Assembly (NCBI GenBank): GCA_964387025.1
Contig: CAYLUZ010000004.1
Coordinates: 248,001 to 312,000 of the forward strand
Origin: PNON01 sp964387025
Lineage (GTDB): Bacteria > Chloroflexota > Anaerolineae > Anaerolineales > Anaerolineaceae
DNA: 64,000 bases
Direction of reading: 5' to 3'
In this document: piece after piece, positions 56,482 through 64,000 of the stretch
How positions within the stretch are numbered: the first letter of the stretch is position 1
Layout: each line of letters opens with the position of its first letter
Translations under genes and position numbers: made by a program
Notes under the pieces: generated by a model
Database searches by the model: none
What the model saw: only the letters and a program-made list of their open reading frames with translations
What the model was told of the DNA's origin: nothing

Positions 56482-57162
56482 ATGAAAACTGATATCTTAT
56501 ATCGACCAGCTTATTCACTAGCTGTTGTTAATTTGGAAGCGAACGAATCAATCCGGGCAGAAAGCGGAGCAATGGTAAGCATGTCTGCGGATCTGATAAT
56601 GGAGACGAAAGCACAAGGCGGAATTCTTAAGTCCCTTGCAAGGGCTGCGTTGGGTGGTGAAAGCTTCTTTATGAACACTTTCACTGCATCACCAAGTGGA
56701 GGGATGATCACTCTTGCTCCATCTTTACCTGGCGATGTAGTTGAAATAAACCTGTCCAATCAATCCATTTTTGTGCAATCCGGATCATATTTAGCCTCAT
56801 CAACTGGAATTACTGTAGACACCAGCTGGGGAGGGGCAAAAACATTTTTCGCACGTGAAGGGTTGATCTTGTTAAAGGTTAGCGGATCTGGTAAAGTAAT
56901 TATTTCCAGCTATGGAGCCATCCACGAAGTTAATTTGGCCGTTGGCGAAAAGTATGTTGTGGACACTGGCCACCTTGTAACATTTGAATCAACCATGAAT
57001 TTTGCTGTTCGGAAAGTTGCAGGTTGGAAAAGCACAATTTTTGGTGGAGAAGGGTTGGTGGTTGAACTAACTGGTCCGGGTAATCTTACACTGCAAACCA
57101 GGAGCCAGGATGCATTCATTAATTGGCTCATACCAAAACTACCAAAACAATCCAACAGTTAA
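56482..57162 (+). CDS. TIGR00266/AIM24-family protein
   Basis: A 226-aa beta-rich protein with AAGGAGG before its ATG. It has RPAYSLAVVNLEANESIRAESGAMVSMS, a long Gly-rich middle (GGILKSLARAALGGESFFMNTF), GDVVEINLS and a repeated LXVSGSGKVIISSYG theme. This is the TIGR00266 (AIM24-like) family of unknown function, found in bacteria, archaea and mitochondria. No signal peptide or membrane helix is seen. The length matches the family. Confidence 0.88.
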   Translation: MKTDILYRPAYSLAVVNLEANESIRAESGAMVSMSADLIMETKAQGGILKSLARAALGGESFFMNTFTASPSGGMITLAPSLPGDVVEINLSNQSIFVQSGSYLASSTGITVDTSWGGAKTFFAREGLILLKVSGSGKVIISSYGAIHEVNLAVGEKYVVDTGHLVTFESTMNFAVRKVAGWKSTIFGGEGLVVELTGPGNLTLQTRSQDAFINWLIPKLPKQSNS

Positions 57163-57422
57163 TTACTATTGAGAACCCGATCAAGATAATACAGTAAGTA
57201 CTAACTTGGTTTCTTAGCGGTTATTATTTGTGGTTGTTAAATATTACCCCAAAATATAAAATTTCTCCGGGTGTGATCCATGACTCCTTGAATGTTGGAG
57301 TTTGAAAAAAAGGAGTAACTTTACTAATTGTTGTACAATAAAGTCTACTAAATGATGATTTAAGTAAATCTTTAGTTGATTTAAGCATGAAACCAATATA
57401 TTATTAATGCACAAAGGGTTTT
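57163..57422. other. Intergenic region (260 bases)
   Basis: A small hairpin (ACTCC, 57283-57287, with GGAGT, 57297-57301) is followed by TTGAAAAAAAG and could weakly terminate the upstream gene. TTGTTGTACAAT (a short inverted repeat) lies near 57326-57338. No gene is seen. Confidence 0.4.
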
Positions 57423-57803
57423 ATGGAAAATCGAAAATTGTATATTCAAATCTTGGTTGTATCTATACTATGTATCGCCCTGGTTGCACTGGCGGTAACA
57501 TTCAGGGTATTCACTCCCCCTAAAACCTCACACAGGATCACATTCAGGGTCGAATCATCTGGTGGAATTGCATATATCACCTACAAAGATAACCGGAATC
57601 TTCAGAAAGAAAAAATACAAGTATCGACTCCATGGGAAAAGAATTGGGACAACCCGTCTGGGGCAGAAGTTTATGTGACAGCTGGTAATCCCACTCAAAT
57701 GGGATCTATTAAGTGTATCCTCAAGATAGATGGAAAAATATGGAAGAGTGACACAGCTTCAGGCCAGGATAATTCTGTCGTCTGTGCAGGGATTGTACGA
57801 TAA
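57423..57803 (+). CDS. Small membrane-anchored MmpS-like protein
   Basis: A 126-aa protein with one membrane helix (residues 8-29) and a beta-rich outer domain of about 90 residues. The pattern ITFRVESSGGIAYITY, then TPWEKNW and IKCILKIDGKIWKSDTASGQ, with two cysteines that could form a disulfide (SIKC and VVCAGI), resembles the MmpS family of actinobacteria. There MmpS partners an MmpL lipid transporter. No such transporter gene is in the window. The assignment is by sequence pattern only. Confidence 0.6.
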   Translation: MENRKLYIQILVVSILCIALVALAVTFRVFTPPKTSHRITFRVESSGGIAYITYKDNRNLQKEKIQVSTPWEKNWDNPSGAEVYVTAGNPTQMGSIKCILKIDGKIWKSDTASGQDNSVVCAGIVR

Positions 57804-57871
57804 TATGTCAAAAATACAAACATGAATATTTACTGCCAGATAATGATCAAAGTGGGATAGTAAGTATTCAT

Positions 57872-58894
57872 TTATACTGTATCTAAAAATTCACTCACCA
57901 TTGCTGGGTCAAATTGAGTTCCACGATTCTCCCAGAGATATTGTTTTATTTTATCCTCTGACCAGGCTGTTCTGTAAGGTTTGTCAACTGCTAAAGAATC
58001 CCAGACATCTACTATTGAAAATATTCTGGCTTCTACTGGAATGTCTTCACCTTTAATACCTTGTGGATAACCAGAACCGTCGAATTTTTCATGATGTGAG
58101 TACGGAATTGTCAGTGCTGGTAAAAGGTATTTTATTGGATTAAGTAAGTTAAATGCGAAGGCTGGGTGTTGTTCTACAATATTTCGTTCATAAATGGATA
58201 ATGGACCTGGCTTGAAGAGTATCGAATCAGGAATTGCCATTTTCCCGATGTCGTGCAGTAAAGCCCCATGGCGGACATGTATGATCTTTTCAATACTAAT
58301 TCCTACCCTTAGTGCGATATCAATTGTTTTTTCAGTGACCCTCAGTGAATGTCCCTGAGTTTCTCGGTCGCGTAATTCCAATGCCCGACTCCACCCATTA
58401 AGGGTGGCTGTATATGACATTTCCAGTTCCATATGGATTTGTAATGAATTATCTTCTGCAAGACGATATTCAGTAATATCGTGGACAATAATCTGTGCTG
58501 TTGGATTGTTGGATTCTGAAAATGAGCCTATTGCAATATCTGCATAAAATGTAGTTCCATCTCCTCTATCAAATTTAACTTCTAATCTTGTGGAAGGGAC
58601 CAAACCACTGATAACCATATCTATAGAACTCGCGCAATTTTCCTGATCGTCTTCACCGAGGTAATGATAGATATTAAAAGAAGTGTCGAGGGTTCGCTCA
58701 TCTTCAATTCCGAGCATCCATATAATGGCTGGATTCGCCATTATGATTCTTCCGTCTCTACCAACAATTAGTATTCCATCAGGAGAGAAACGGAAGAGTT
58801 TATCAAAATTATTATTTGATAAGGAGAAGTGACGCAGCTTGTATAAAAGCGGATAATTGGATTTCAGTCGAAATGATTTACCATTGATGCACAT
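57872..58894 (-). CDS. PAS-HD-GYP cyclic di-GMP phosphodiesterase
   Basis: A 340-aa soluble protein. A PAS domain (about 25-155) is followed by an HD-GYP domain (about 160-340) with GHSLRVTEKTI, HDIGKMAIPD, HHEKFDGSGYPQGIKGEDIPVEARI and a D-x-W-D-S-L element. Metal ligands and GYP are intact. It lies 15 bases after the second MCP gene, so it is part of the chemotaxis block and may couple taxis to cyclic di-GMP levels. Confidence 0.93.
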   Translation of the reverse strand: MCINGKSFRLKSNYPLLYKLRHFSLSNNNFDKLFRFSPDGILIVGRDGRIIMANPAIIWMLGIEDERTLDTSFNIYHYLGEDDQENCASSIDMVISGLVPSTRLEVKFDRGDGTTFYADIAIGSFSESNNPTAQIIVHDITEYRLAEDNSLQIHMELEMSYTATLNGWSRALELRDRETQGHSLRVTEKTIDIALRVGISIEKIIHVRHGALLHDIGKMAIPDSILFKPGPLSIYERNIVEQHPAFAFNLLNPIKYLLPALTIPYSHHEKFDGSGYPQGIKGEDIPVEARIFSIVDVWDSLAVDKPYRTAWSEDKIKQYLWENRGTQFDPAMVSEFLDTV

Positions 58895-58909
58895 AGTTTA
58901 CCCCGATAT

Positions 58910-60520
58910 TTATTCCAGATTAAATTGTGATAATACAGATTGGAGTGAATGAGCCAAACCTGTTAACCCATTGACCGATTTTGTTACTTCTTCAACCTGT
59001 TCTGACATTTCTTCAGCAGAGGCAGATACTTGTTCTACAGCTGCAGAATTTTGTTCACTGATACTGGCAATATCTTCGATCGCTTGTGTTACAAGACTTG
59101 AACCAGCCGACATCTCTTCTGTCGCCGCTGTATTTTCTTCGACCACAGCAGAAACAGAATTTACCGCAGAAACAAGATCCCTGGCTGAGATTCGCATAGA
59201 ATCAGCAGCATTGGCAGATTGTATTGATCGATCATTGACAAGTGCAATTACCTCCTGTATATTCTCTAGAGCTTTCCCCGCATGGTTAGCCATTTCTACT
59301 CCACTTTCCACTTCGTTAGTACCATCTTCCATAGCCAAAACGGCTTCTTTAACAGTTTCCTGGATACCTTTAACCAGATTCGTAATAGATTTAGCCTCTT
59401 TTGTGGTTTTATCTGCTAATTTCCTTACTTCATCGGCGACGACACCAAATCCTTTACCAGCTTCCCCGGCTCGAGCAGCTTCAATTGCGGCATTTAAGGC
59501 AAGTAAATTAGTCTGAGCTGAGATTTCTTGGATCGCATCGACAATTTCTACAATTCTTTCCGATTTTTCTCCCATTTCACGAACTTTATTGGCTGATGTT
59601 CCCACCTTCTCCTTTATTCTGTTCATTCCAGTGAGAGTAGCAATGATCGTACTCGATCCATCCCGAGCGGCTTGAGAAGCGTGCTCAGAATCATTTTTTA
59701 CCATTTCTGCATTTTCTGCAACCTGATTTATTGATTGATTTAGGATATCTGTAATCTGAGCTGCTTTATTTACCGCTAAAGATTGTTCCTGAGCTCCTTG
59801 TGCAACCCCATCAATTGCTCTAGACATCTGTTCTATGGAAACAGCTGTCTTTGTAATTGAATCAGCTTGCTGGATAATACCTTTTGCCACCTGTTGTATC
59901 GTTATTGCAATTTGGGATGCCGCCTCTTCCGCTTGAGATGAGTTTACAGATAATAAATGGGTAGAGGATTGTAGGAGCAAAGTTTCCTGATTAATACTAG
60001 CAAATGATATTTTTAGTTGAGAAGTCATCGCGGAAAATGCTACACCCAGTGTATCATCGTTAGACTTCGGTTCTATTGAAATGGTCAAGTCACCTCCGGA
60101 AATCTGCGAGGCTGTTCGGGATATATCCCGAAGATAAGCAACAAATTGGTTGAAGTTATTTTCCAATTCAGAAAACTCATCTTTACCATTTAGAGATAAT
60201 TCATTATTTAAATTTCCATTTAGTAAATTAATAATATAAACTTTAAGTCTCATTATTGGATAAACCAGGTCTTTAATTAATCGAAATATAAGAAAAATCG
60301 CAAACGGTAGCAGGAATGCAAACGCAACCCCGACATTAACAAAAGTAACACTTTGTTTTCCGATAATGAAACCGGCTATTGCAAATAAACCGCATAAAGC
60401 ACAAATTATTGTGTTCATACGGATGGCTATACCACGTTTGAAGATCCAGATGGTCATAGCCATCGCAATAGCTATCCCGAAGATTACTACGCTCAAGAAA
60501 ATTGCATATTCGATCATCAT
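58910..60520 (-). CDS. Methyl-accepting chemotaxis protein without periplasmic sensor domain
   Basis: A 536-aa MCP. The N terminus has three closely spaced hydrophobic helices (about 5-27, 38-55, 65-88) with no room for a large outer sensor. A HAMP-like region with DEFSELENNFNQ (about 90-175) leads to the signaling domain, whose hairpin tip is intact: LNAAIEAARAGEAGKGFGVVADEVRKLA. No C-terminal pentapeptide for CheR docking is seen. It follows the larger MCP by 12 bases, and its start has AGAGGATA. Confidence 0.93.
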   Translation of the reverse strand: MMIEYAIFLSVVIFGIAIAMAMTIWIFKRGIAIRMNTIICALCGLFAIAGFIIGKQSVTFVNVGVAFAFLLPFAIFLIFRLIKDLVYPIMRLKVYIINLLNGNLNNELSLNGKDEFSELENNFNQFVAYLRDISRTASQISGGDLTISIEPKSNDDTLGVAFSAMTSQLKISFASINQETLLLQSSTHLLSVNSSQAEEAASQIAITIQQVAKGIIQQADSITKTAVSIEQMSRAIDGVAQGAQEQSLAVNKAAQITDILNQSINQVAENAEMVKNDSEHASQAARDGSSTIIATLTGMNRIKEKVGTSANKVREMGEKSERIVEIVDAIQEISAQTNLLALNAAIEAARAGEAGKGFGVVADEVRKLADKTTKEAKSITNLVKGIQETVKEAVLAMEDGTNEVESGVEMANHAGKALENIQEVIALVNDRSIQSANAADSMRISARDLVSAVNSVSAVVEENTAATEEMSAGSSLVTQAIEDIASISEQNSAAVEQVSASAEEMSEQVEEVTKSVNGLTGLAHSLQSVLSQFNLE

Positions 60521-60532
60521 TATCCTCTTTTG

Positions 60533-63175
60533 CTAATTCAACCTGAACGATCGACCAATATCCATTAATGATTTTGCCATTGCCCTTAGTTCATTAGCTG
60601 CATTTGAAACCATTTCCACCTGGGCTTTCATTTCTTCAGTCGATGCTGAAACTTCCTCTACCGCGGCAGAGTTTTCTTCGCTAACAGAGGCAAAGTTCTC
60701 AACAGCTTCACTGACCTGGTTGGAATTGGAGGTCATTTGAGATGTTGCAGCTATATTTGAATCAACAACAGCTGAAACAGAAGTCATGGAGTTAATCAAA
60801 TCTGAGGTAAAGCTGCTCATCGTCTGGGCTGCTATGGCTGCCTGTTCAGCCTGCATACTTACGGCTTGGGTGGCAATCAATATGGTCCCGAGCGCGATAT
60901 TGGATTGGTCAGCGAGTTGGTAACCTTGATCCACTTCAGAAGCGCTCTCATCCATAGCCTGAACTGCTTCATTAACAGATTTACGAATTTCTTTAATCAG
61001 ATGTGAAATATTTTTCGCGGATTCTCTGGCATTTTCTGCAAGACGATATACCTCACTGGCTACAACCGCGAACCCACCCACCTTGAATTGAAAAGCTGCT
61101 AATGAATCAGCGTTGAAACCCAGTTGTATAAACCCCTTTCCATCCGAGCGGGAAATACCAATATACTTATACATCTTTCCGTCAATAGTTCTCTTCCGAG
61201 GCGGTTGACATAAAACACCATCTTTTTTGTTGATCAATTGTCGAAAAACATATGATTGTTCTTTCGGGTTCTCTGAATACCTAAAACCGACCAATGAAGG
61301 ATCGCTGGATAACACATTTACTCCATCATCATTTACAATCGATATCACATCCATACCAGATTTCTTTGCTAAACCAGGCCAGTAATTGTCAGGCCGTTTT
61401 TCATTTTCAGCAAATAAATGATCGATCAAAACCGCTTGGGTTATCATTTGTTTATTTAGGATTACATCTACAAGCTGTGTAGCTTGAGATTCTGCTCTTG
61501 CTGCTTCAATGGCAGCATTTAATGCCAGTAAATTCGTTTGGCTGGCAATTTCATCTATTGCCTCAACGATTTCTGCAATTTGTTCCGATCGGCTCCCCAT
61601 TTGATGAATTTTTTCCGACGAGAGATCCACTTTCTCTTTAATCGCTTGCATTCCTTTTAAAGTATCTTCAACAGTGGAGGAGCCATTTTGGGCAGTAATT
61701 GAAGCTTTACCAGATTCCGCAGCCACTTCTTTAATATTTTCTATTACCTGTTGAATGGTTCCTGTGATTTGAGATGTAATTGTGGATGCATGTTGTACCG
61801 CCTTGGATTGGTTTTCAGTCCCATTTGCAACATCCTCAATCGCCATTGACAACTGATCTACTGCTGTAGCCGTTTTATTCACAGATGTGGATTGATCACT
61901 AATACCTTGCGCAACTTGTTGAATAGTGGTTGTTATCTGGGCTGTGGAGTGATTTGCTTCTGCTGATATATGTGTAAGATCTTCTGATGCTTTTTCTAAG
62001 CGATTTGAGTTCTCAATAAATACTGTGATCTTCTCTCTTAACTTCATTACCATGTGGTTGATTGATTTACTTAATGTGTCTTCTTCTGATTGTGGTTCAA
62101 CACTGACAAGTAAATCTCCTTCGGCAATTCTCTCAGATGCTCCTGTAATATTCAATAAAAAGGAAACTAGATCATGGAATGATCGATAAACATCCCCAAT
62201 TTCATCTTTTTGAGAGATAGATATTTTTGTCTTGAAATTCCCCTTGCTTATTTCAGATGCAATACTCTTTAACTTTTGTAACGGTTGAAATATTATTTTG
62301 TTATTGAGCCAGACCATAAGGAATGCACCTATCCAGACTATTCCGACAATCAATCCAATGAAAATGTAAACAGTCGATCTACCTTCCCGAAAGATTGTAC
62401 GTTGGAAGTCCACTTTGATGAGAAAAACAGGAGAGCCGTTCAAGTCATTAAAAAGTGTATAGCCGTGAAGAGTCTTGTCATTTACTACCCGTATGAAATA
62501 CGGATGTTCTTTGGTTATATTATTCACCCAGGTCACATTTGCAGGATCTTTTTGTAGGTTTTCAAATATTTGAATTTTTAATGGTGCTGCAGTGGATGGA
62601 TTGATTTTTGTTATGTATTTGTCGTCCAGTAATCTTCCAATTATCATTGACCCGTTTGATGAATTATTGTCATTATTATTTGTCACTCGGGAACTGGCAA
62701 TTAGATACGGTTCACCACCAATAAGCAGGATTCCGCTTGTTCCATCATAATCGGAATTTAGAAGGTTATTTTCTTTTAAACTATTCAATATATATGGAGA
62801 AGTATCCATCAATCTGTTGTCACTAAGTTCTTTACTGAAAAGTATGTTACCATTTATGTCGATTATGATCCAAAAAAGAAGATTGAGATTTTCGAAATTT
62901 GCTTGATTAATATTGGTCGTTATAAAATCTTCATTCTTTTCCTCAATGTATTGATAAGCAGCATCCCATTGAGAATAATCTTTTACCGTTGTAGTTAAAT
63001 CAATAATTTCCCGTTGAATTGAAGAATTTATCGTTTCCAGGTTTGTGCTTGCTTTTTCGTTTTCAATTGCGATGAATTCTTTTAATAGTACAACTTGTGA
63101 AAAAATTACCAGAGCAATAGCTATTGTTGCCATAATTGAGAAAAACACAATCAAAATTTTTTTCCTAATTGACAT
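60533..63175 (-). CDS. Methyl-accepting chemotaxis protein with sensor domain inserted in the signaling hairpin
   Basis: I start at the ATG at 63175 (GAGGT upstream); 880 aa. The order is: TM1 (8-30); an outer CHASE4-like domain (about 31-268) with DYSQWDAAYQY; TM2 (about 270-292); HAMP (about 293-345) with SKGNFKTKISISQKDEIGDVYRS; then the MCP signaling helices. At the hairpin tip, after EAARAE (residue 562), about 135 residues interrupt the domain. It then resumes with VGGFAVVASEVYRLAENARESAKNI at about 699. The insert has MDVISIVNDDGVNVLSSDPSLVGF and RTIDGKMYKYIGISRSDGKGFIQLGF, a Cache/PAS-like sensory pattern. The frame is unbroken. Confidence 0.9.
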   Translation of the reverse strand: MSIRKKILIVFFSIMATIAIALVIFSQVVLLKEFIAIENEKASTNLETINSSIQREIIDLTTTVKDYSQWDAAYQYIEEKNEDFITTNINQANFENLNLLFWIIIDINGNILFSKELSDNRLMDTSPYILNSLKENNLLNSDYDGTSGILLIGGEPYLIASSRVTNNNDNNSSNGSMIIGRLLDDKYITKINPSTAAPLKIQIFENLQKDPANVTWVNNITKEHPYFIRVVNDKTLHGYTLFNDLNGSPVFLIKVDFQRTIFREGRSTVYIFIGLIVGIVWIGAFLMVWLNNKIIFQPLQKLKSIASEISKGNFKTKISISQKDEIGDVYRSFHDLVSFLLNITGASERIAEGDLLVSVEPQSEEDTLSKSINHMVMKLREKITVFIENSNRLEKASEDLTHISAEANHSTAQITTTIQQVAQGISDQSTSVNKTATAVDQLSMAIEDVANGTENQSKAVQHASTITSQITGTIQQVIENIKEVAAESGKASITAQNGSSTVEDTLKGMQAIKEKVDLSSEKIHQMGSRSEQIAEIVEAIDEIASQTNLLALNAAIEAARAESQATQLVDVILNKQMITQAVLIDHLFAENEKRPDNYWPGLAKKSGMDVISIVNDDGVNVLSSDPSLVGFRYSENPKEQSYVFRQLINKKDGVLCQPPRKRTIDGKMYKYIGISRSDGKGFIQLGFNADSLAAFQFKVGGFAVVASEVYRLAENARESAKNISHLIKEIRKSVNEAVQAMDESASEVDQGYQLADQSNIALGTILIATQAVSMQAEQAAIAAQTMSSFTSDLINSMTSVSAVVDSNIAATSQMTSNSNQVSEAVENFASVSEENSAAVEEVSASTEEMKAQVEMVSNAANELRAMAKSLMDIGRSFRLN
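61079..61489 (-). other. Sensor-like domain inserted in the MCP hairpin tip (encoded segment)
   Basis: This segment encodes residues of about 563-698 of the MCP. It splits the conserved tip motif (normally AARAGE-x-GKGF) and has an unbroken frame. The neighbouring MCP at 58910 shows the uninterrupted tip. The insert starts helical (ATQLVDVILNKQMITQAVLIDHLF), then becomes a mixed beta fold with DDGVNVLSSDPS and YIGISRSDGKGFIQLGF. Confidence 0.8.
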
Positions 63176-63315
63176 CAAAAGACCTCATATCTATAAATTA
63201 TTTCAACCATGCTTTAGTGGAGGAAAATCATCCACTCCAGTATTGATCATAATTCTTACCCACATAATTTCAGTAAATCCCATGTAAGGACTATATTAAC
63301 TACACATAAAATAAT

Positions 63316-63342
63316 AAAACCGCACCAGAATGGCACGGTTTT
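63316..63342 (-). terminator. Terminator of the cheW gene
   Basis: Arms 63316-63326 and 63332-63342 pair over 11 positions (two G-T pairs) around a five-base loop, followed on the minus strand by TTTT and AT-rich sequence. It lies 28 bases after the cheW stop and separates it from the MCP gene. Confidence 0.75.
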
Positions 63343-63369
63343 ATCTGGTAGTGTGATCGGATGCGAAAA

Positions 63370-63825
63370 CTACATTCCAGCAGTTTTGAGCAGTACCGAC
63401 TGCTCTTCGAGAGAAAGGACCCTGGTAAGGTCGAGCAAAGTCACCAGGCGGTTCTCCAGCTTGGCAATCCCGCGGATATAAGCTGAATTCACACTCGAGA
63501 CCATGGGCGGGGTAGGCTCAATGGATTCTTCCGGGATGCGCAGCACCTCGGAAACACCATCCACGATCATCCCGATCTTGGTCTTGTTCATGAACACCAC
63601 TACGATGCGGGTGTCCCGGGTATGCTCCAAGGCCTGAAGGCCGAAACGTTTGCGCAGATCGATGACCGGCACAACTGTTCCGCGGAGATTGGTAACCCCT
63701 TCCACGAAGTCGGGAGCCTGAGGCATCTTGGTAATGGCCTGCATCTTAATGATGCCTTCCACAGTCGAGATATCCAATCCATATTGTTCATTTGCCAGTT
63801 CAAAAACAACCAGTTGCTGTTCCAT
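63370..63825 (-). CDS. cheW: Chemotaxis coupling protein CheW
   Basis: I use the ATG at 63825, which follows TTAGGAGA; the upstream in-frame start at 63864 has no ribosome site. The 151-aa protein is a single CheW domain with VVFELANEQYGLDISTVEGII, a VEGVTNLRGTVVPVIDLRKRFGL core and IVDGVSEVLRIPEESIEP. It couples MCPs to CheA. Its DNA is richer in G+C (about 52-62% in sample lines) than the MCP gene next to it (about 25-50%). A partial MCP gene lies just upstream. Confidence 0.94.
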   Translation of the reverse strand: MEQQLVVFELANEQYGLDISTVEGIIKMQAITKMPQAPDFVEGVTNLRGTVVPVIDLRKRFGLQALEHTRDTRIVVVFMNKTKIGMIVDGVSEVLRIPEESIEPTPPMVSSVNSAYIRGIAKLENRLVTLLDLTRVLSLEEQSVLLKTAGM

Positions 63826-63896
63826 ATTTTCTCCTAATTGCCATGTCTTCCAGCTGCTGACCAAAAGAACAAGATCAGCAGCCGTAAGATGAAAGG

Positions 63897-64000
63897 CTAG
63901 TTTACTTTGAACTGATTGACCACGTTCTGAAGCTGCTTGGCGAGTTCGGCCAGGGTCTGGGCAGAAGCGGTGACTTCCTCCACCTGGGCAGACATCTCTT
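63897..64000 (-). CDS. Methyl-accepting chemotaxis protein, C-terminal fragment
   Basis: The gene is cut by the window edge. The last 34 codons read MSAQVEEVTASAQTLAELAK and continue to a C-terminal QFKVN, then TAG (63897-63899). This is the C-terminal end of an MCP signaling domain, similar in pattern to the two MCPs at 58910 and 60533, and G+C-rich like cheW. It lies 72 bases before cheW and probably shares its transcript. Confidence 0.8.
   Translation of the reverse strand, partial: EMSAQVEEVTASAQTLAELAKQLQNVVNQFKVN

Noticed and set aside
58971..59516. 181-codon plus-strand frame opposite an MCP gene
   Set aside because: It is the antisense shadow of the heptad-rich MCP helices.
61079..61489. 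Pseudogene or frameshift explanation for the interrupted MCP
   Set aside because: The frame runs unbroken through the insert, both flanks keep the conserved heptad and tip residues, and the insert itself looks like a folded domain rather than random sequence.
1..64000. tRNA genes, rRNA, CRISPR arrays, riboswitches and insertion sequences
   Set aside because: I looked for T-loop GTTCGA-type patterns, direct repeats with spacers, conserved c-di-GMP/FMN riboswitch cores and transposase motifs, and saw none that I could support by eye.

Overview
This looks like a chromosomal segment of an uncultured or poorly named member of the Chloroflexota, most likely class Anaerolineae. That is an inference from gene content and style. 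The window has a short IF-2, a nusA-ylxR-infB-rbfA-nrnA-truB-ribF-thyX run, DUF4013 and DUF5656 membrane proteins, CpXC and TIGR00266 proteins, TolB-like lipoproteins, and Thr/Pro-rich linkers in surface proteins. The DNA is moderately AT-rich and densely coded. I saw no rRNA, tRNA, CRISPR array, insertion sequence or prophage.

Layout. 1-1300: the tail of a TrmA-family RNA methyltransferase and a surface lipoprotein. 1372-4705 (minus): a cell-wall/redox operon of amidase, TPR-L,D-transpeptidase, an unknown protein and a thioredoxin-TPR protein. 4868-5925 (plus): a flavin reductase-like protein coupled to an AMMECR1 protein. 5981-8664 (minus): two tandem PII-like cyclic-di-AMP receptor-type proteins, a beta-propeller lipoprotein and a DUF4013 membrane protein. 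9187-12522: a class A penicillin-binding protein. 12557-16437 (minus): a degenerate DNA-methylase-like protein with a clamp-binding-like C terminus, and a GH13 glucosidase. 16768-26417 (plus): an SRPBCC protein, then the transcription/translation operon nusA to ribF, ending in a tandem-domain ThyX. 26434-34843: mixed housekeeping and surface genes (histidine kinase, HNH protein, oxidoreductase, glycosyltransferase, AAA+ ATPase, GDPD, membrane GH3). 34840-36639: a Ser/Thr kinase diverging from an FHA-winged-helix regulator. 36940-42017: a large hybrid kinase with HPt, followed by a REC-HD-GYP regulator. 42057-49424: gyrB, membrane proteins, a JAMM protease, plsY, an MBL-fold enzyme and a CpXC protein. 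49496-57803: a histidine kinase, class III aminotransferase, amidohydrolase, MFS and MATE transporters, a TIGR00266 protein and an MmpS-like protein. 57872-64000 (minus): a chemotaxis/c-di-GMP block of a partial MCP, cheW, two MCPs and a PAS-HD-GYP protein.

How it fits together. Peptidoglycan is made and remodelled here (class A PBP, L,D-transpeptidase, amidase), which argues for a murein wall. Signalling is heavy: three histidine kinases, two HD-GYP phosphodiesterases, three MCPs with CheW, a Ser/Thr kinase with an FHA partner, and candidate c-di-AMP receptors.

The most unusual observations are four. One MCP carries a sensor-like domain of about 135 residues inserted in the hairpin tip that normally contacts CheA/CheW. 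The duplicated ThyX appears to have split its signature motif between its two halves. The methylase-like protein has lost its catalytic motif but ends in a beta-clamp-like pentapeptide. A perfect 9-bp inverted repeat lies between the Ser/Thr kinase and FHA-regulator genes.
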